From Hyphomicrobium denitrificans 1NES1 (GTDB lineage: Bacteria; Pseudomonadota; Alphaproteobacteria; Rhizobiales; Hyphomicrobiaceae): 64,000 nucleotides of DNA. The translations under genes were made by a program, and so were the position numbers. Below, piece by piece: positions 9,819-18,740 of the stretch. The notes under the pieces were generated by a model, which saw only the letters and a program-made list of their open reading frames with translations, was not told the origin of the DNA and did no database searches. Where the stretch lies: NCBI RefSeq assembly GCF_000230975.2, contig NC_021172.1, forward strand, positions 3,472,001 to 3,536,000. The letters run 5' to 3'. Each line of letters starts with the position of its first letter. Positions within the stretch are counted from its first letter, which is position 1.

Positions 9819-10133
9819 CTAAGCCTCGGGAAACAGGCTCAATTGACTGGGGTGCGGGGCGAGCGGGATGCGCCGGTGGGGGCCGGGATCGAAGCGGGCT
9901 TCGAGGCCGGGGAATCGGGCCCGGAATTCTTCGAGCGCCTGGGCACGGCTGCCTGGAAAGCGCGTTTCCTCCCAGATTTCGTAAAGGCGGCGCGGGTCGC
10001 AGACATGGCGGCGCTGCAGGTCGATCGGCCGGATGCGCAGCCAGCGTGCGATCCAGATATCGACAGCGTCATTCTCGGTCAGCGGACGGCGGGCGACCGG
10101 AGGCGGAGGCTCGACGAGGAACGCGGTGACCAT
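9819..10133 (-). CDS. Conserved-looking small protein, function unknown
   Basis: A 104-residue protein of which the middle (TENDAVDIWIARWLRIRPIDLQRRH..RLYEIWEETRFPGSRAQALEEFRARFPGLEARFDPGPH) has helix-forming amphipathic patterns and many Trp and Arg residues, unlike random translation of GC-rich DNA. It ends HPSQLSLFPEA. No family is recognised. The overlapping plus-strand frame at 9699-10,241 is less protein-like and is treated as a shadow. Confidence 0.6.
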   Translation of the reverse strand: MVTAFLVEPPPPVARRPLTENDAVDIWIARWLRIRPIDLQRRHVCDPRRLYEIWEETRFPGSRAQALEEFRARFPGLEARFDPGPHRRIPLAPHPSQLSLFPEA

Positions 10134-10334
10134 GATGCCCTGTTTCGTATTGCGACTCTGCTCTGCGGAGCCGGACGCAGGATTTTCCCCATTTGCGCGT
10201 TGAGACTTGCCTTCGGGGAGCGGGCTGCAACGCGCACTTGACGCCGCGCGCGATCCGCGATTGATCGCGCCCAGAAGTTAGGAAACGAACATAGCAAACT
10301 GATGGCCGGAATTCCCGCGCAGTGAAATTCAGGC

Positions 10335-10430
10335 GCGGGTCGCCCTCTCCCTCAGGGGAGGGTTGGGGTGAGCGATGCCTCCCCTCATCCGGCCTTCGGC
10401 CACCTTCTCCCAAGGGAGAAGACATCCACC
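10335..10430. repeat. Intergenic repeat upstream of hisA
   Basis: The gap 10,134-10,440 has no gene. It contains paired short palindromes of the form CCCTC..GAGGG and TTCTCCC-AA-GGGAGAA. A similar CCCCCTC-TCCGCAA-GGGGGAGGGG unit lies after hisF (14,306-14,335). These look like dispersed host repeats. The hisA promoter or ribosome-binding site must lie within or just after this element. Confidence 0.45.
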
Positions 10431-10440
10431 AGAGGTAGCG

Positions 10441-11169
10441 GTGATCCTTTTTCCGGCCATCGATTTGAAAGACGGCAAGTGCGTGCGGCTGAAGCTCGGT
10501 GAGATGGACGCCGCGACGGTGTTCAACGACGATCCGGCGGCGCAGGCGCTCGCCTTCGAGCGGCAAGGTTTCAAGTATCTGCATATCGTCGACCTCAACG
10601 GCGCCTTCGCGGGCAAACCGGTCAATGGTACTGCCGTCGAGGCGATCCTGAAGGCCATCAAAATGCCGGCGCAGCTCGGCGGCGGCATCCGCGATCTGGC
10701 GACGATCGAAGCCTGGCTTGATAAAGGGATTCGCCGCGTCATCCTCGGCACAGTCGCGGTGCGCGATCCGGTACTGGTCAAAGATGCCGCAAAACGGTTT
10801 CCAGGGCGCGTCGCCGTGGGCATCGACGCGAAGGGCGGCAAGGTCGCCGTCGAAGGCTGGGCCGAGACATCTGAACTGACGGCCGTCGATCTCGCGAAGC
10901 GTTTCGAGGATGCAGGCGTCGCCGCGATCATCTATACGGATATCGAGCGCGACGGCGTTCTGAAGGGGCTCAATCTGCCGGCGACGGCGGCGCTAGCGAA
11001 AGCGACGCGCATCCCGATCATTGCGTCGGGCGGGCTTGCGTCGATAGATGACGTGCGCGCGCTCTTGAAGCCCGAATACAAGATGCTCGAAGGCGCGATT
11101 ACGGGCCGGGCGCTCTATGATGGGCGCATCGATCCAAGAGAAGCTCTCGAACTTTTGGGAACAGCATGA
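10441..11169 (+). CDS. hisA: ProFAR isomerase (1-(5-phosphoribosyl)-5-[(5-phosphoribosylamino)methylideneamino]imidazole-4-carboxamide isomerase)
   Basis: Fourth step of histidine biosynthesis, an Amadori isomerisation on a (beta-alpha)8 barrel. The 242-residue protein starts V(M)[16 protein letters not shown], with catalytic Asp in AIDLKDG, and has the second-half Asp in [10 protein letters not shown]. Phosphate-binding loops LGGGIRD and IIASGGLAS are present. The GTG at 10,441 is chosen because the family begins exactly there; the frame reaches back 22 codons into the repeat. The stop overlaps the next small gene as ATGA. Confidence 0.96.
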   Translation: MILFPAIDLKDGKCVRLKLGEMDAATVFNDDPAAQALAFERQGFKYLHIVDLNGAFAGKPVNGTAVEAILKAIKMPAQLGGGIRDLATIEAWLDKGIRRVILGTVAVRDPVLVKDAAKRFPGRVAVGIDAKGGKVAVEGWAETSELTAVDLAKRFEDAGVAAIIYTDIERDGVLKGLNLPATAALAKATRIPIIASGGLASIDDVRALLKPEYKMLEGAITGRALYDGRIDPREALELLGTA

Positions 11170-11390
11170 AGATTGGTGACAAGGTTCGCGTGGACCGTCT
11201 TCCCGACGGTCTTCCCCCCGGCAATCAACAATTGCAAAACCTATTTCGCGGCTGCCTCGGCAAGACGTTTCCGATCGTCAAGTTCGACGACGGTCTTGTC
11301 GAGCTGCATGTCGGGGAAGTGTTCGGCAAGCCTGCCGAATATCATCAAATCTGGCTCGAACCGGGTCAGGTGAAACTGGTCGAGGCCTGA
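11166..11390 (+). CDS. Small protein coupled to hisA
   Basis: A 74-residue protein ([18 protein letters not shown]..) whose ATG overlaps the hisA stop by four bases. The sequence looks like a small beta-barrel: alternating hydrophobics in [27 protein letters not shown] and QVKLVEA. No family is recognised. It lies between hisA and prfC in what appears to be one transcript. Confidence 0.75.
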   Translation: MKIGDKVRVDRLPDGLPPGNQQLQNLFRGCLGKTFPIVKFDDGLVELHVGEVFGKPAEYHQIWLEPGQVKLVEA

Positions 11391-11402
11391 ATTTTGAATG
11401 TG

Positions 11403-13016
11403 ATGTCGCAGACCGCGCCGGTCGGGCCCAAAATGCCGCCCGAAATCGCGCGACGCCGCACGTTCGCGATCATCTCGCATCCCGACGCCGGTAAAACGAC
11501 GCTGACAGAAAAACTCTTGCTGTTCGGCGGCGCCATCCAGATGGCCGGTGCCGTCAAGGCGCGCGGTGAGCGGCGGCGCACGCGCTCCGACTGGATGCAG
11601 ATCGAACAGCAGCGCGGCATCTCGGTGACGTCGTCGGTGATGACGTTCGAACGCAATGGCATCGTCTACAATCTGCTCGATACGCCGGGCCACTCGGATT
11701 TCAGCGAAGATACGTATCGCACGCTATCGGCGGTCGACGCAGCCGTCATGGTCATGGACGCCGCGAAGGGTATCGAAAGCCAGACGCGCAAGCTGTTCGA
11801 GGTCTGTCGGCTTCGCGATATTCCGATCATCACCTTCATCAATAAGATCGATCGCGAAGCGGAAGATCCATTGACGTTGCTCGATCAGATTGCGTCAGAC
11901 CTGGCGCTCGATCTCGTACCGATGGCGTGGCCGGTCGGGATGGGCACGGACTTTCGTGGCGTGCTCGACCTGATGGGCAACAAAATTCTGCTTCCGGAAA
12001 ATGGCGAGCGCGGCGCCTCTTTCGGGCATGCGGAAGCATTGAGCGAGCTTGCCGACATTCGCAAGATCGACGGTATCGACGAACGGATCGCCGACCGCGC
12101 GCTGGAAGGTGTCGAGCTTGCTCAAGGTGCGCTGCCGCCGTTTGATCTCGAAGCGTTTCGCGAGGGACATCTGTCGCCCGTGTTCTTCGGCAGCGCCCTC
12201 AAGAATTTCGGCGTCGAGCAGCTTCTCGACGCGCTCGCGCAATGGGCGCCGGGACCGTTGCCGCGCAAGGCCACGCAACGGACGGTCGAGCCCGGCGAAG
12301 ATCAGGTGACCGGCTTCGTGTTCAAGGTGCAGGCGAACATGGACCCGAACCATCGCGACCGCGTGGCGTTCGTCAGGCTGTGCTCGGGTCGCTTCAAGCG
12401 CGGCATGAAACTTCTGCATGTGCGCGACAACAAACCGATGACCGTATCGTCACCGACGTTCTTCTTTGGGCAAGGCCGCGAAACGGCGGACGAAGCCTAT
12501 GCCGGCGACATTATCGGCGTTCCGAACCACGGGACGCTGCGCGTCGGCGATACGCTGACCGAGAAAGAGAACCTGAAATTCACGGGAATTCCAAACTTTG
12601 CGCCGGAGCTTCTGCGCCGTGTCGTCATTCAGGATGCGATGAAGGCGAAACAACTCAATCGGGCGCTCGACGATCTCGCAGAGGAAGGCATCGTGCAGGT
12701 GTTCACGCCGGTCGCCGGAGGCCGTCAGATTCTCGGTGTCGTCGGTCAACTGCAGTTCGAAGTCCTGCAATCGCGTGTCGCCAACGAATACGGAGTGCCG
12801 GTGACGCTGGAGCAGTCGCCGTTCGAGCTGGCGCGGTGGATCTCAGCAGACGATCCGGCGAAATTGCAGAAATTCGTCGACGCGCATCGCGGCGAGATCG
12901 CGACTGACCGCGACGGGGCGCTGGTGTTTCTGGCCGAGAGTGCCTGGATGCTGAAGTACAAGGGTGAAAAATTTCCGGACATAAAATTCGCCGCGCTCCG
13001 AGAACGCGGCGAATGA
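11403..13016 (+). CDS. prfC: Peptide chain release factor 3 (RF3)
   Basis: Translational GTPase that recycles RF1/RF2 after termination. The 537-residue protein has G1 ISHPDAGKTTLTEKLLLFGG, switch residues RGISVTSSVM, G3 LLDTPGHSDF, and G4 TFINKIDREAEDP. Downstream are the RF3-specific domain with FSP-like QVFTPVAGG and the C terminus GEKFPDIKFAALRE. ATG at 11,403 is preferred; in-frame TTG at 11,394 and GTG at 11,400 are alternatives. It follows hisA and the small gene at short spacing. Confidence 0.96.
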   Translation: MSQTAPVGPKMPPEIARRRTFAIISHPDAGKTTLTEKLLLFGGAIQMAGAVKARGERRRTRSDWMQIEQQRGISVTSSVMTFERNGIVYNLLDTPGHSDFSEDTYRTLSAVDAAVMVMDAAKGIESQTRKLFEVCRLRDIPIITFINKIDREAEDPLTLLDQIASDLALDLVPMAWPVGMGTDFRGVLDLMGNKILLPENGERGASFGHAEALSELADIRKIDGIDERIADRALEGVELAQGALPPFDLEAFREGHLSPVFFGSALKNFGVEQLLDALAQWAPGPLPRKATQRTVEPGEDQVTGFVFKVQANMDPNHRDRVAFVRLCSGRFKRGMKLLHVRDNKPMTVSSPTFFFGQGRETADEAYAGDIIGVPNHGTLRVGDTLTEKENLKFTGIPNFAPELLRRVVIQDAMKAKQLNRALDDLAEEGIVQVFTPVAGGRQILGVVGQLQFEVLQSRVANEYGVPVTLEQSPFELARWISADDPAKLQKFVDAHRGEIATDRDGALVFLAESAWMLKYKGEKFPDIKFAALRERGE

Positions 13017-13037
13017 CGGCGTTGGAATTTAACTCGT

Positions 13038-13349
13038 TCAGACGGAAATGTTGGGGCCGCGTGGTGCGGGTTCGTTGTACCTGTGCTCGATCTTTTCCAG
13101 CCAGCGGTTGAGATCTTTCTCAAGCGCATCCGTCTGGGCAGACGCTTTGCCATGCTGCAGCTCCGTTATGGTCCCCTCGCTGTCGAGAGAACCGCGGATG
13201 GCGTCATGCTGATTGGCGAAATTCGTCAATTCTTTGGAGTGCTCTTCGATGGCGCCGTGCGCTTCGAGTTTCGTGCGCGCTTGCGCAATCCGGTCTTGCA
13301 GCGCCGAAAGGCGGGCGCGAAGGTTCAGCGGAGCAAAGTCTTCGACCAT
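13038..13349 (-). CDS. Small coiled-coil protein
   Basis: A 103-residue, almost entirely helical protein (MVEDFAPLNLRARLSALQDRI..). Regular heptads run through LQDRIAQARTKLEAHGAIEEHSKEL and DALEKDLNRWLEKIEHR. No family is recognised. An in-frame ATG 15 codons upstream (13,394) is possible, but the N terminus MVEDFAP follows a purine-rich stretch and reads better. It sits alone between prfC and hisF on the opposite strand. Confidence 0.6.
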   Translation of the reverse strand: MVEDFAPLNLRARLSALQDRIAQARTKLEAHGAIEEHSKELTNFANQHDAIRGSLDSEGTITELQHGKASAQTDALEKDLNRWLEKIEHRYNEPAPRGPNISV

Positions 13350-13525
13350 TGAGAGAGATTCCTTGTGCAAGTGCAACTCCAGAGTTTCACGCAATTATGC
13401 AAAACTCTACAACGACGATCCGTCGTAAATGGTTCCTCAGCAAATTGGTTTACGCGCTCGACGGCGCCCTAAGCACATGATAGCCGGAATCAGCTCAATC
13501 TCTGAGTAAAAAGAGCGCTAGTGCC

Positions 13526-14302
13526 ATGCTGAAAGTCCGCATCATTCCGTGCCTCGACGTCAAGGACGGCCGTGTCGTCAAAGGCGTCAACTTTGTAGAT
13601 CTCATCGATGCGGGCGACCCGGTCGAGGCAGCCGCGGCCTATGATGCGGCGGGGGCGGACGAGCTTTGCTTTCTCGACATTACCGCGAGCCATGAAAACC
13701 GCGACACGATTTTCGATGTCGTCGAGCGGACGGCGAACCGCTGCTTCATGCCTTTGACGGTCGGCGGTGGCGTTCGAACCGTCGACGATATTCGCAAGCT
13801 TCTCGAAGCCGGCGCCGACAAGGTTTCGATCAATACTGCGGCGGTCAGCAATCGTGCATTCGTCAAAGAGGCAAGCGAGAAGTTCGGCGCGCAGTGCATC
13901 GTCGTCGCCATCGATGCAAAGAAGGTTTCGAGCGAAGGCGAGCCGCCGCGCTGGGAGATCTTCACACACGGCGGACGCAAGCCGACCGGCATCGACGCGA
14001 TTGCTTATGCGCGCGAGGTCGCGGAACTCGGCGCGGGTGAAATTCTTTTGACGTCGATGGATCGCGACGGCACGAAGTCAGGGTTCGACGTCGCACTGAC
14101 GCGCGCGATTTCGGATGCGGTTTCCATTCCGGTTATTGCTTCCGGTGGTGTTGGGACATTGCAGCATCTGGTGGATGGCGTGCAGAACGGCCACGCCAGT
14201 GCGGTGCTTGCCGCCTCGATCTTTCATTTCGGGACGTACACGATTCCTGAGGCCAAGACGTACATGGCGAACGCCGGCCTCGCGATGCGGATGGATGCCT
14301 GA
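13526..14302 (+). CDS. hisF: Imidazole glycerol phosphate synthase, cyclase subunit
   Basis: Cyclase partner of HisH. The 258-residue (beta-alpha)8 barrel begins [20 protein letters not shown], with catalytic Asp11 in CLDVKDG, and has the second catalytic Asp in VVAIDAKK (about residue 130). Phosphate loops LTVGGGVRT and VIASGGVGT are present. Length is normal. It stands apart from hisH/hisA by over 2 kb, and no hisE/hisI follows it in this window. Confidence 0.96.
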   Translation: MLKVRIIPCLDVKDGRVVKGVNFVDLIDAGDPVEAAAAYDAAGADELCFLDITASHENRDTIFDVVERTANRCFMPLTVGGGVRTVDDIRKLLEAGADKVSINTAAVSNRAFVKEASEKFGAQCIVVAIDAKKVSSEGEPPRWEIFTHGGRKPTGIDAIAYAREVAELGAGEILLTSMDRDGTKSGFDVALTRAISDAVSIPVIASGGVGTLQHLVDGVQNGHASAVLAASIFHFGTYTIPEAKTYMANAGLAMRMDA

Positions 14303-14351
14303 GTGCGAATTCCCCCTCTCCGCAAGGGGGAGGGGAGCAGATGGCTAAGGC

Positions 14352-15113
14352 TTAAGGCGCAGGTGTCTTGTCGGGATAGAGGCAGATGTCGTTGACGAGG
14401 CAATGCCAGCATTCCGGCCGGCGAGCTTTGCAGACGTAGCGTCCGTGCAGGATTAGCCAGTGGTGGGCGTGCAGCGCGTATTTGGGCGGCACAACCCGAA
14501 GCAAGTCGGCTTCGACCGCACGCGGCGTCGTTCCTTGCGATAAACCGATGCGGTTCGCGACGCGGAAGACATGCGTATCGACTGCCATCGTCGGATGGCC
14601 GAAGGCAATATTCATCACGACGTTGGCCGTCTTCCGACCGACTCCGGGGAGCGTTTCTAGAATATCGCGATCGCCCGGCACCTGGCCGCCGAACTCGTCG
14701 ACGAGGCGCTTCGACAGCGCGACGACGTTCTTGGCCTTATTGCGATAGAGCCCGATCGTCTTGATATAGTCGCGCAGCTTTTCCTCGCCGAGCGCGACCA
14801 TCTTGGCGGGCGTATCGGCGACCTTGAAGAGGGCGGGCGTCGCCTTGTTGACGCCGGCATCGGTTGCCTGGGCCGAGAGCACGACGGCGATCAGCAGGGT
14901 GTAGGGGTTAACGTATTGCAACTCCCCCTTGGGCTCGGGGCTCGCGGCTTGAAAACGGCGGAAAACTTCACGAATTTCCGCCTCCGTCAGCAGCGAGCGG
15001 CGGCCCCCTTTCGCTGCCGATTTTTTAAGCGGCGTCGCCTTTTTTCCTGACTTGCGTTGCGGTTTGGAACTGGGAATGCTTGACGGACTTCTATCCTTGG
15101 GTGCTTTGGCCAT
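14352..15113 (-). CDS. nth: Endonuclease III (DNA glycosylase/AP lyase)
   Basis: Base-excision repair enzyme removing oxidised pyrimidines. The 253-residue protein has the helix-hairpin-helix LPGVGRKTANVV with the Schiff-base Lys, the catalytic Asp in MAVDTHVFRVANR, and the C-terminal 4Fe-4S signature C-X6-C-X2-C-X5-C (CKARRPECWHCLVNDIC). Before the conserved core there is a ~40-residue Lys/Ser-rich N-terminal tail (SSKPQRKSGKKATPLKK), typical of alphaproteobacterial Nth. The ATG at 15,113 is divergent from the DUF2244 gene, 61 bases away. Confidence 0.95.
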   Translation of the reverse strand: MAKAPKDRSPSSIPSSKPQRKSGKKATPLKKSAAKGGRRSLLTEAEIREVFRRFQAASPEPKGELQYVNPYTLLIAVVLSAQATDAGVNKATPALFKVADTPAKMVALGEEKLRDYIKTIGLYRNKAKNVVALSKRLVDEFGGQVPGDRDILETLPGVGRKTANVVMNIAFGHPTMAVDTHVFRVANRIGLSQGTTPRAVEADLLRVVPPKYALHAHHWLILHGRYVCKARRPECWHCLVNDICLYPDKTPAP

Positions 15114-15174
15114 CAGAAAGTCCGTGTCTGCAATCGCGGCTGCCGGGGGTGAAGTGAGTCAGAGAAGCCAAGAG

Positions 15175-15672
15175 ATGACTGACAGTCTCGCAGAAAAGCA
15201 ATCCTCAAAAGAAACGCGATTTGTGCTGCACCCCTACCGGTCGCTGCCGCCTGCAGGCTTTTTAATGCTCATGATTGCGATCGGCCTCGTCAGCTTCATT
15301 GTCGGGATCATTTTCTTTTTCATGGGGGCTTGGCCGGTTTTCGGTTTCTTCGGCCTCGACGTTGCGCTGATCTACTATGCGTTCAAGCGCAACTATCGTT
15401 CAGGCAATCTTTACGAGACGATCACGCTCTCTCCCGAGCTTTTGAAGTTGACGCGCATCCATCCCTCGGGACGCCGCGAGGAGTTCGATTTCAATCCTTA
15501 CTGGACACGCGTGCGCGTCTCGGTCGATCATCCGGACGGGCGGACGTCGATGCGGCTCATGGCTCAGGGGAAGGAAGTGTTGTTCGGTCAGTTTCTGACG
15601 GACGACGAGCGGCGCAATTTCGCCGATGCCTTGACCGGTGCGCTCGTCACGACGCGCGGGTCGCTGTTCTGA
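15175..15672 (+). CDS. DUF2244 integral membrane protein
   Basis: A 165-residue protein with the DUF2244 layout: RFVLHPYRSLPPAGFLMLM, two adjacent membrane helices (about residues 30-50 and 53-75), then a soluble domain with YETITLSPELLKLTRIHPSGRREEFDFNPYWTRV. The family has unknown function and commonly neighbours nth in alphaproteobacteria. ATG at 15,175 is used because the upstream 41 codons overlap the nth start and look unlike protein. Confidence 0.88.
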   Translation: MTDSLAEKQSSKETRFVLHPYRSLPPAGFLMLMIAIGLVSFIVGIIFFFMGAWPVFGFFGLDVALIYYAFKRNYRSGNLYETITLSPELLKLTRIHPSGRREEFDFNPYWTRVRVSVDHPDGRTSMRLMAQGKEVLFGQFLTDDERRNFADALTGALVTTRGSLF

Positions 15673-15673
15673 T

Positions 15674-15886
15674 TTAGTCGTTGAGCATCGTCAGCGCGGC
15701 GCGGCGGTCACCGGGCTTCAGGCGCAAGAACTGTGTGCGCGCCGCCTTGATGTCTTTTTCCGCACCGGTCTCGGAGGCCGCCTTCAAGGCTTTGGTTGCG
15801 GCGTGATCGGCGCCGACGATGAATGCGAGGGCGCCTGCGAGACGCCCCATCATCGCCGCATCGAATTTGAAATCGTCGTCAGCCAT
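15674..15886 (-). CDS. Small helical protein next to glyoxalase I
   Basis: A 70-residue protein (MADDDFKFDAAMMGRLAGALAFIVGADHAATKALKAASETG..) with two amphipathic helices. It lies five bases downstream of gloA on the same strand, so it is the last gene of that pair. No known family is recognised; length and position suggest a real gene. Confidence 0.6.
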   Translation of the reverse strand: MADDDFKFDAAMMGRLAGALAFIVGADHAATKALKAASETGAEKDIKAARTQFLRLKPGDRRAALTMLND

Positions 15887-15891
15887 CGGAT

Positions 15892-16287
15892 TTATTGGAA
15901 CCGGCCGCCACGCTGCAGAACCTCGATCTTGTAGCCGTCGGGGTCTTCGATGAAGAAGAACTTGCCGAACGGCTTGCCGTCGTGGGTCATCGTCTTGATG
16001 TCCTTCGGCTGATAGCCAGCTGCTGCGATACGGGAGCGTGCGGCTTCGAGATCATCGACGGCAAAAGCGACGTGACCATAACCATTGCCGAGATCGTAAG
16101 GCTCCGTGCGGCCTTTGTTGACCGTCAACTCAAGCTCGAAATCGTTCTCCGGGTTCTTCATGTAGATGAGTGTGAAATCGGGCCAGTCGCGGCGATCCGA
16201 GACTTTCAGGTCGAAGCAATCTTCGTAGAATTTCACCGAGCGCGCCTCATCGAGCACCCGCACCATCATGTGGATCGCTTTGGCCAT
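15892..16287 (-). CDS. gloA: Lactoylglutathione lyase (glyoxalase I)
   Basis: Converts the methylglyoxal-glutathione hemithioacetal to S-lactoylglutathione. The 131-residue protein has the paired beta-alpha-beta-beta-beta modules of the vicinal oxygen chelate fold. Metal ligands appear in order: His in KAIHMMVRVLD, Glu in ELELTVN, His in YGHVAFAVDD and Glu in YKIEVLQ. FYEDCFDLKV and IEDPDGYKIE are family signatures. ATG at 16,287; the 28-codon upstream extension runs into the palindromic repeat and is rejected. Confidence 0.92.
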   Translation of the reverse strand: MAKAIHMMVRVLDEARSVKFYEDCFDLKVSDRRDWPDFTLIYMKNPENDFELELTVNKGRTEPYDLGNGYGHVAFAVDDLEAARSRIAAAGYQPKDIKTMTHDGKPFGKFFFIEDPDGYKIEVLQRGGRFQ

Positions 16288-16327
16288 CGTCACGCTTCTC
16301 CCACTGTTTTTCTGTTCGCTTCTCCCA

Positions 16328-16420
16328 CTCCATGGCCGCCCTCCGAGGCGGCCATCCAGGGGTTCAACCAATATTTCGCTTTTTGGCTCTGGATGGCCGG
16401 GACAAGCCCGGCCATGACGT
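16328..16420. repeat. Paired palindromic intergenic repeat (copy 2)
   Basis: Second copy of the unit at 7445-7532, with two stem-loops, CATGGCCG..CGGCCATCCAG and GGATGGCCG..CGGCCATGACG, joined by a different AT-richer linker. It lies between leuD and gloA. Confidence 0.7.
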
Positions 16421-16440
16421 GTTGGTTGGTTGCGTCTCTC

Positions 16441-17049
16441 TCACAGCCACGGACGCGAGGAGGATGTCGACTTTTCGAACGACGAAATCGCGTTCGATTT
16501 CTCGAGCGTCAAGCCGATGTTGTCGAGACCGTTCAAGAGGCAATGCTTGCGGAACGGATCGATGTCGAACTTGATGACGCCGCCGTCGGGCCCACGAATC
16601 TCCTGCTTTTCGAGATCGACCGTCAGCGTCGCGTTAGCGCCGCGTTCCGCATCGTCCATCAGTTTGTCGACTTCGCTTTGCGGCAGCTTGATCGGCAAGA
16701 TGCCGTTCTGGAAGCAGTTGTTGTAGAAGATGTCGGCGAAATCCGGTGCGACGACACAGCGGATGCCGAAATCGAGCAACGCCCACGGCGCGTGCTCGCG
16801 CGAGGAGCCGCAGCCGAAGTTCTCGCCCGCAACCAGGATCGTCGCCTTACGGTATTGCGGCTTGTTCAGAACGAAGTCCGGAATTTCTTTTCCGGTCTCC
16901 GGGTCATAGCGCATTTCATAAAACAGCGATTTGCCAAGTCCGGTTCGCTTGATCGTTTTCAGGAACTGCTTCGGGATGATCATGTCGGTATCGACGTTGC
17001 GGATCGGTAAGGGCGCCGCGACGCCGGTCAGAACCGTGAACTTGTCCAT
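16441..17049 (-). CDS. leuD: 3-isopropylmalate dehydratase small subunit
   Basis: Swivel domain of isopropylmalate isomerase (leucine biosynthesis), working with LeuC. The 202-residue protein has [20 protein letters not shown], the [14 protein letters not shown] signature, and [15 protein letters not shown]. Length is normal. The large subunit leuC is 3.5 kb away at 20,533 on the same strand, with unrelated genes between. Confidence 0.96.
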   Translation of the reverse strand: MDKFTVLTGVAAPLPIRNVDTDMIIPKQFLKTIKRTGLGKSLFYEMRYDPETGKEIPDFVLNKPQYRKATILVAGENFGCGSSREHAPWALLDFGIRCVVAPDFADIFYNNCFQNGILPIKLPQSEVDKLMDDAERGANATLTVDLEKQEIRGPDGGVIKFDIDPFRKHCLLNGLDNIGLTLEKSNAISSFEKSTSSSRPWL

Positions 17050-17063
17050 GCTATCGTCTCCAG

Positions 17064-17495
17064 TCAGGCGCGCAACGTATCTGCCAGCGCCCGGAAATAG
17101 CCCTCCGCCGAAGTCAGGCGCCGTGCCTGTGGAAAGGCACCGTACTCCCGGATGGCAGCTTCGAGATCGAAGGGCTTCAGATGCTCAAGGCGCCGTTTAA
17201 CGCCAGCCCGCTTGCGCCCGTCAAGATGCACATCGAGCGCGGCCATAATGGTTTCAAGATAACCGGCAATGCGGCCGAGCTCGCGCGTGGCCGTTATGAT
17301 GGCGGATCGGTCATCCGGGGTGGTTTCGAGTGTTCCGAGGGCGGCGGCTGCGCGCGACAGGGTTGCGGCGACCTCTTCGGCATAGAGAGCGACCTTTTCG
17401 CGGCGGAGCCCGTCGAGGCGGGCGAGTTCCCCTAGCCAACGGTGGACCGTTTCCGCGAAGCTCGAAAGGCGTCGAATGTAGGCGGCAAACCGCAT
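17064..17495 (-). CDS. Hypothetical helical protein upstream of leuD
   Basis: A 143-residue, Arg/Ala-rich, all-helical protein ([53 protein letters not shown]..). It has several amphipathic helices and no signal peptide or membrane span. No family recognised. It starts upstream of leuD and ends 14 bases before it, so they may share a transcript. Confidence 0.6.
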   Translation of the reverse strand: MRFAAYIRRLSSFAETVHRWLGELARLDGLRREKVALYAEEVAATLSRAAAALGTLETTPDDRSAIITATRELGRIAGYLETIMAALDVHLDGRKRAGVKRRLEHLKPFDLEAAIREYGAFPQARRLTSAEGYFRALADTLRA

Positions 17496-17590
17496 GGTGA
17501 AGTCCTGAATGTGCGATCCAGGATTTTACGGCCGAAGATATGCGCGGGGATATTTTTTTGGCTCCGACGACCGGGTTGCGAAGCTTTGCT

Positions 17591-18157
17591 TCAACGGATC
17601 GTCGGATCCTCGTAGCATTTGCGCATGTAGGCACAACGATACGAGCCCGAGAAGTGCATCGAATCGCCCTTGGCGGGCGAAATGAACGTGCAAACCTCCT
17701 CGAGGCCTTCGGGCGTCAGCCAGCCCTGGCGGCGGCCACGCTGAACGGCGAAGCAATCGGCGGTTTCTTCATCCGGTCCGCGAAATTGATGGCCGCATTC
17801 GTGCGCGTAGATCCATTGCTTGACTGGAGTCGAGACTTTATCGAGGTACCTCGGATTCATGATCAGAAATCCGGGATAGGCGGCGCCATAGTCATCGAGC
17901 TTGTTATCGATGACAGTCGGGCGCTGGCCGCAATACTGCGTATTGCCATCGAGCTTGAATTCGCCCGGCCGGAGGACACGGCTGTCGCCGCCGACCGTCG
18001 CGACATACTGCTCCGGCGTCGGAATGCCGTCGCCAAGGTTCTTGGCGTCCTGCGCATCGGCGCCGGGCGCAAAGACAAGCGCCACGCCCATGCAAAGACT
18101 CAAGGCGAACCGATGAAAGAATCCCCGCGCAGTCATCCCCGATTCCGTTTTCAACAA
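17591..18157 (-). CDS. Secreted zincin-like putative metallopeptidase
   Basis: A 188-residue protein with a signal peptide (hydrophobic LSLCMGVALVFAPGADA, cleavage near ADA-QD). The core KQWIYAHECGHQFRGPDEETADCFAVQRGRRQGWL contains an HExxH-like HECGH, with a following Asp/Glu-rich segment and ADC that could supply a third ligand. Four to six Cys residues (YCGQ, HECGH, DCFA, VCTF, RCAYMRKC) suggest disulfides in the periplasm. The family is hypothetical; whether it is catalytically active is not known. Confidence 0.72.
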   Translation of the reverse strand: MLKTESGMTARGFFHRFALSLCMGVALVFAPGADAQDAKNLGDGIPTPEQYVATVGGDSRVLRPGEFKLDGNTQYCGQRPTVIDNKLDDYGAAYPGFLIMNPRYLDKVSTPVKQWIYAHECGHQFRGPDEETADCFAVQRGRRQGWLTPEGLEEVCTFISPAKGDSMHFSGSYRCAYMRKCYEDPTIR

Positions 18158-18251
18158 TTACTCGCCGTCCCTACAACATGGCGCGAAACGCCTTGCGGCT
18201 CAACCATAGCCAGCTTGTGATATCAAGGAGGTTAATGTGATGTGATCGACT

Positions 18252-18695
18252 TCACACCGAGACTTCGGCTTCAATAGCCTCCATATCCTCGTCGGAAAAG
18301 CCGAAATGATGGCCAATCTCATGTACGAGCACATGGGCGATCAGATGGCCCAGTTCTTCGCCGTTTTCCGTCCATTCATCGAGGATGGCGCGCCGATAGA
18401 GAAAAACCATATCGGGTTCACGCGCGCTTTCCATGACGCTCTGTTTCGTCAGGCTAACGCCTTGATAGAGGCCCGTGAGTTCGAATGGGTCTTCGATGTC
18501 AAGACTTTTGAGAACCTCGTCGGTTGCGAAATCCTCGACGCGGATCAGAAGATCGCCGGCCATCTCGCGGAACTCGGCCGGCAGATTCTCCCAGGCGTCC
18601 GCTGCGAGCGCTTCGAACTCGGCGAGCGTTGGCGCTCTGGCGGCAACCCAGTCCAATGACACTTCGTGCTTCCCTATTCTCGCGACGATCTGCAA
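18252..18695 (-). CDS. Zincin-like metallopeptidase family protein (DUF1025 type)
   Basis: A 147-residue cytoplasmic protein ending in HVLVHEIGHHFGFSDEDMEAIE. This contains the HExxH of minimal zincins (HEIGH) with a downstream His/Asp, a pattern known from the small predicted metallopeptidase family PF06262/DUF1025. The N-terminal half (FEALAADAWENLPAEFREMAGDLLIRVEDFA) also fits that family. Substrate unknown. Confidence 0.82.
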   Translation of the reverse strand: MQIVARIGKHEVSLDWVAARAPTLAEFEALAADAWENLPAEFREMAGDLLIRVEDFATDEVLKSLDIEDPFELTGLYQGVSLTKQSVMESAREPDMVFLYRRAILDEWTENGEELGHLIAHVLVHEIGHHFGFSDEDMEAIEAEVSV

Positions 18696-18740
18696 TCACG
18701 GAGATAGTGTCATGGCGAGCGAATGGAAGGGTTTCCTCCT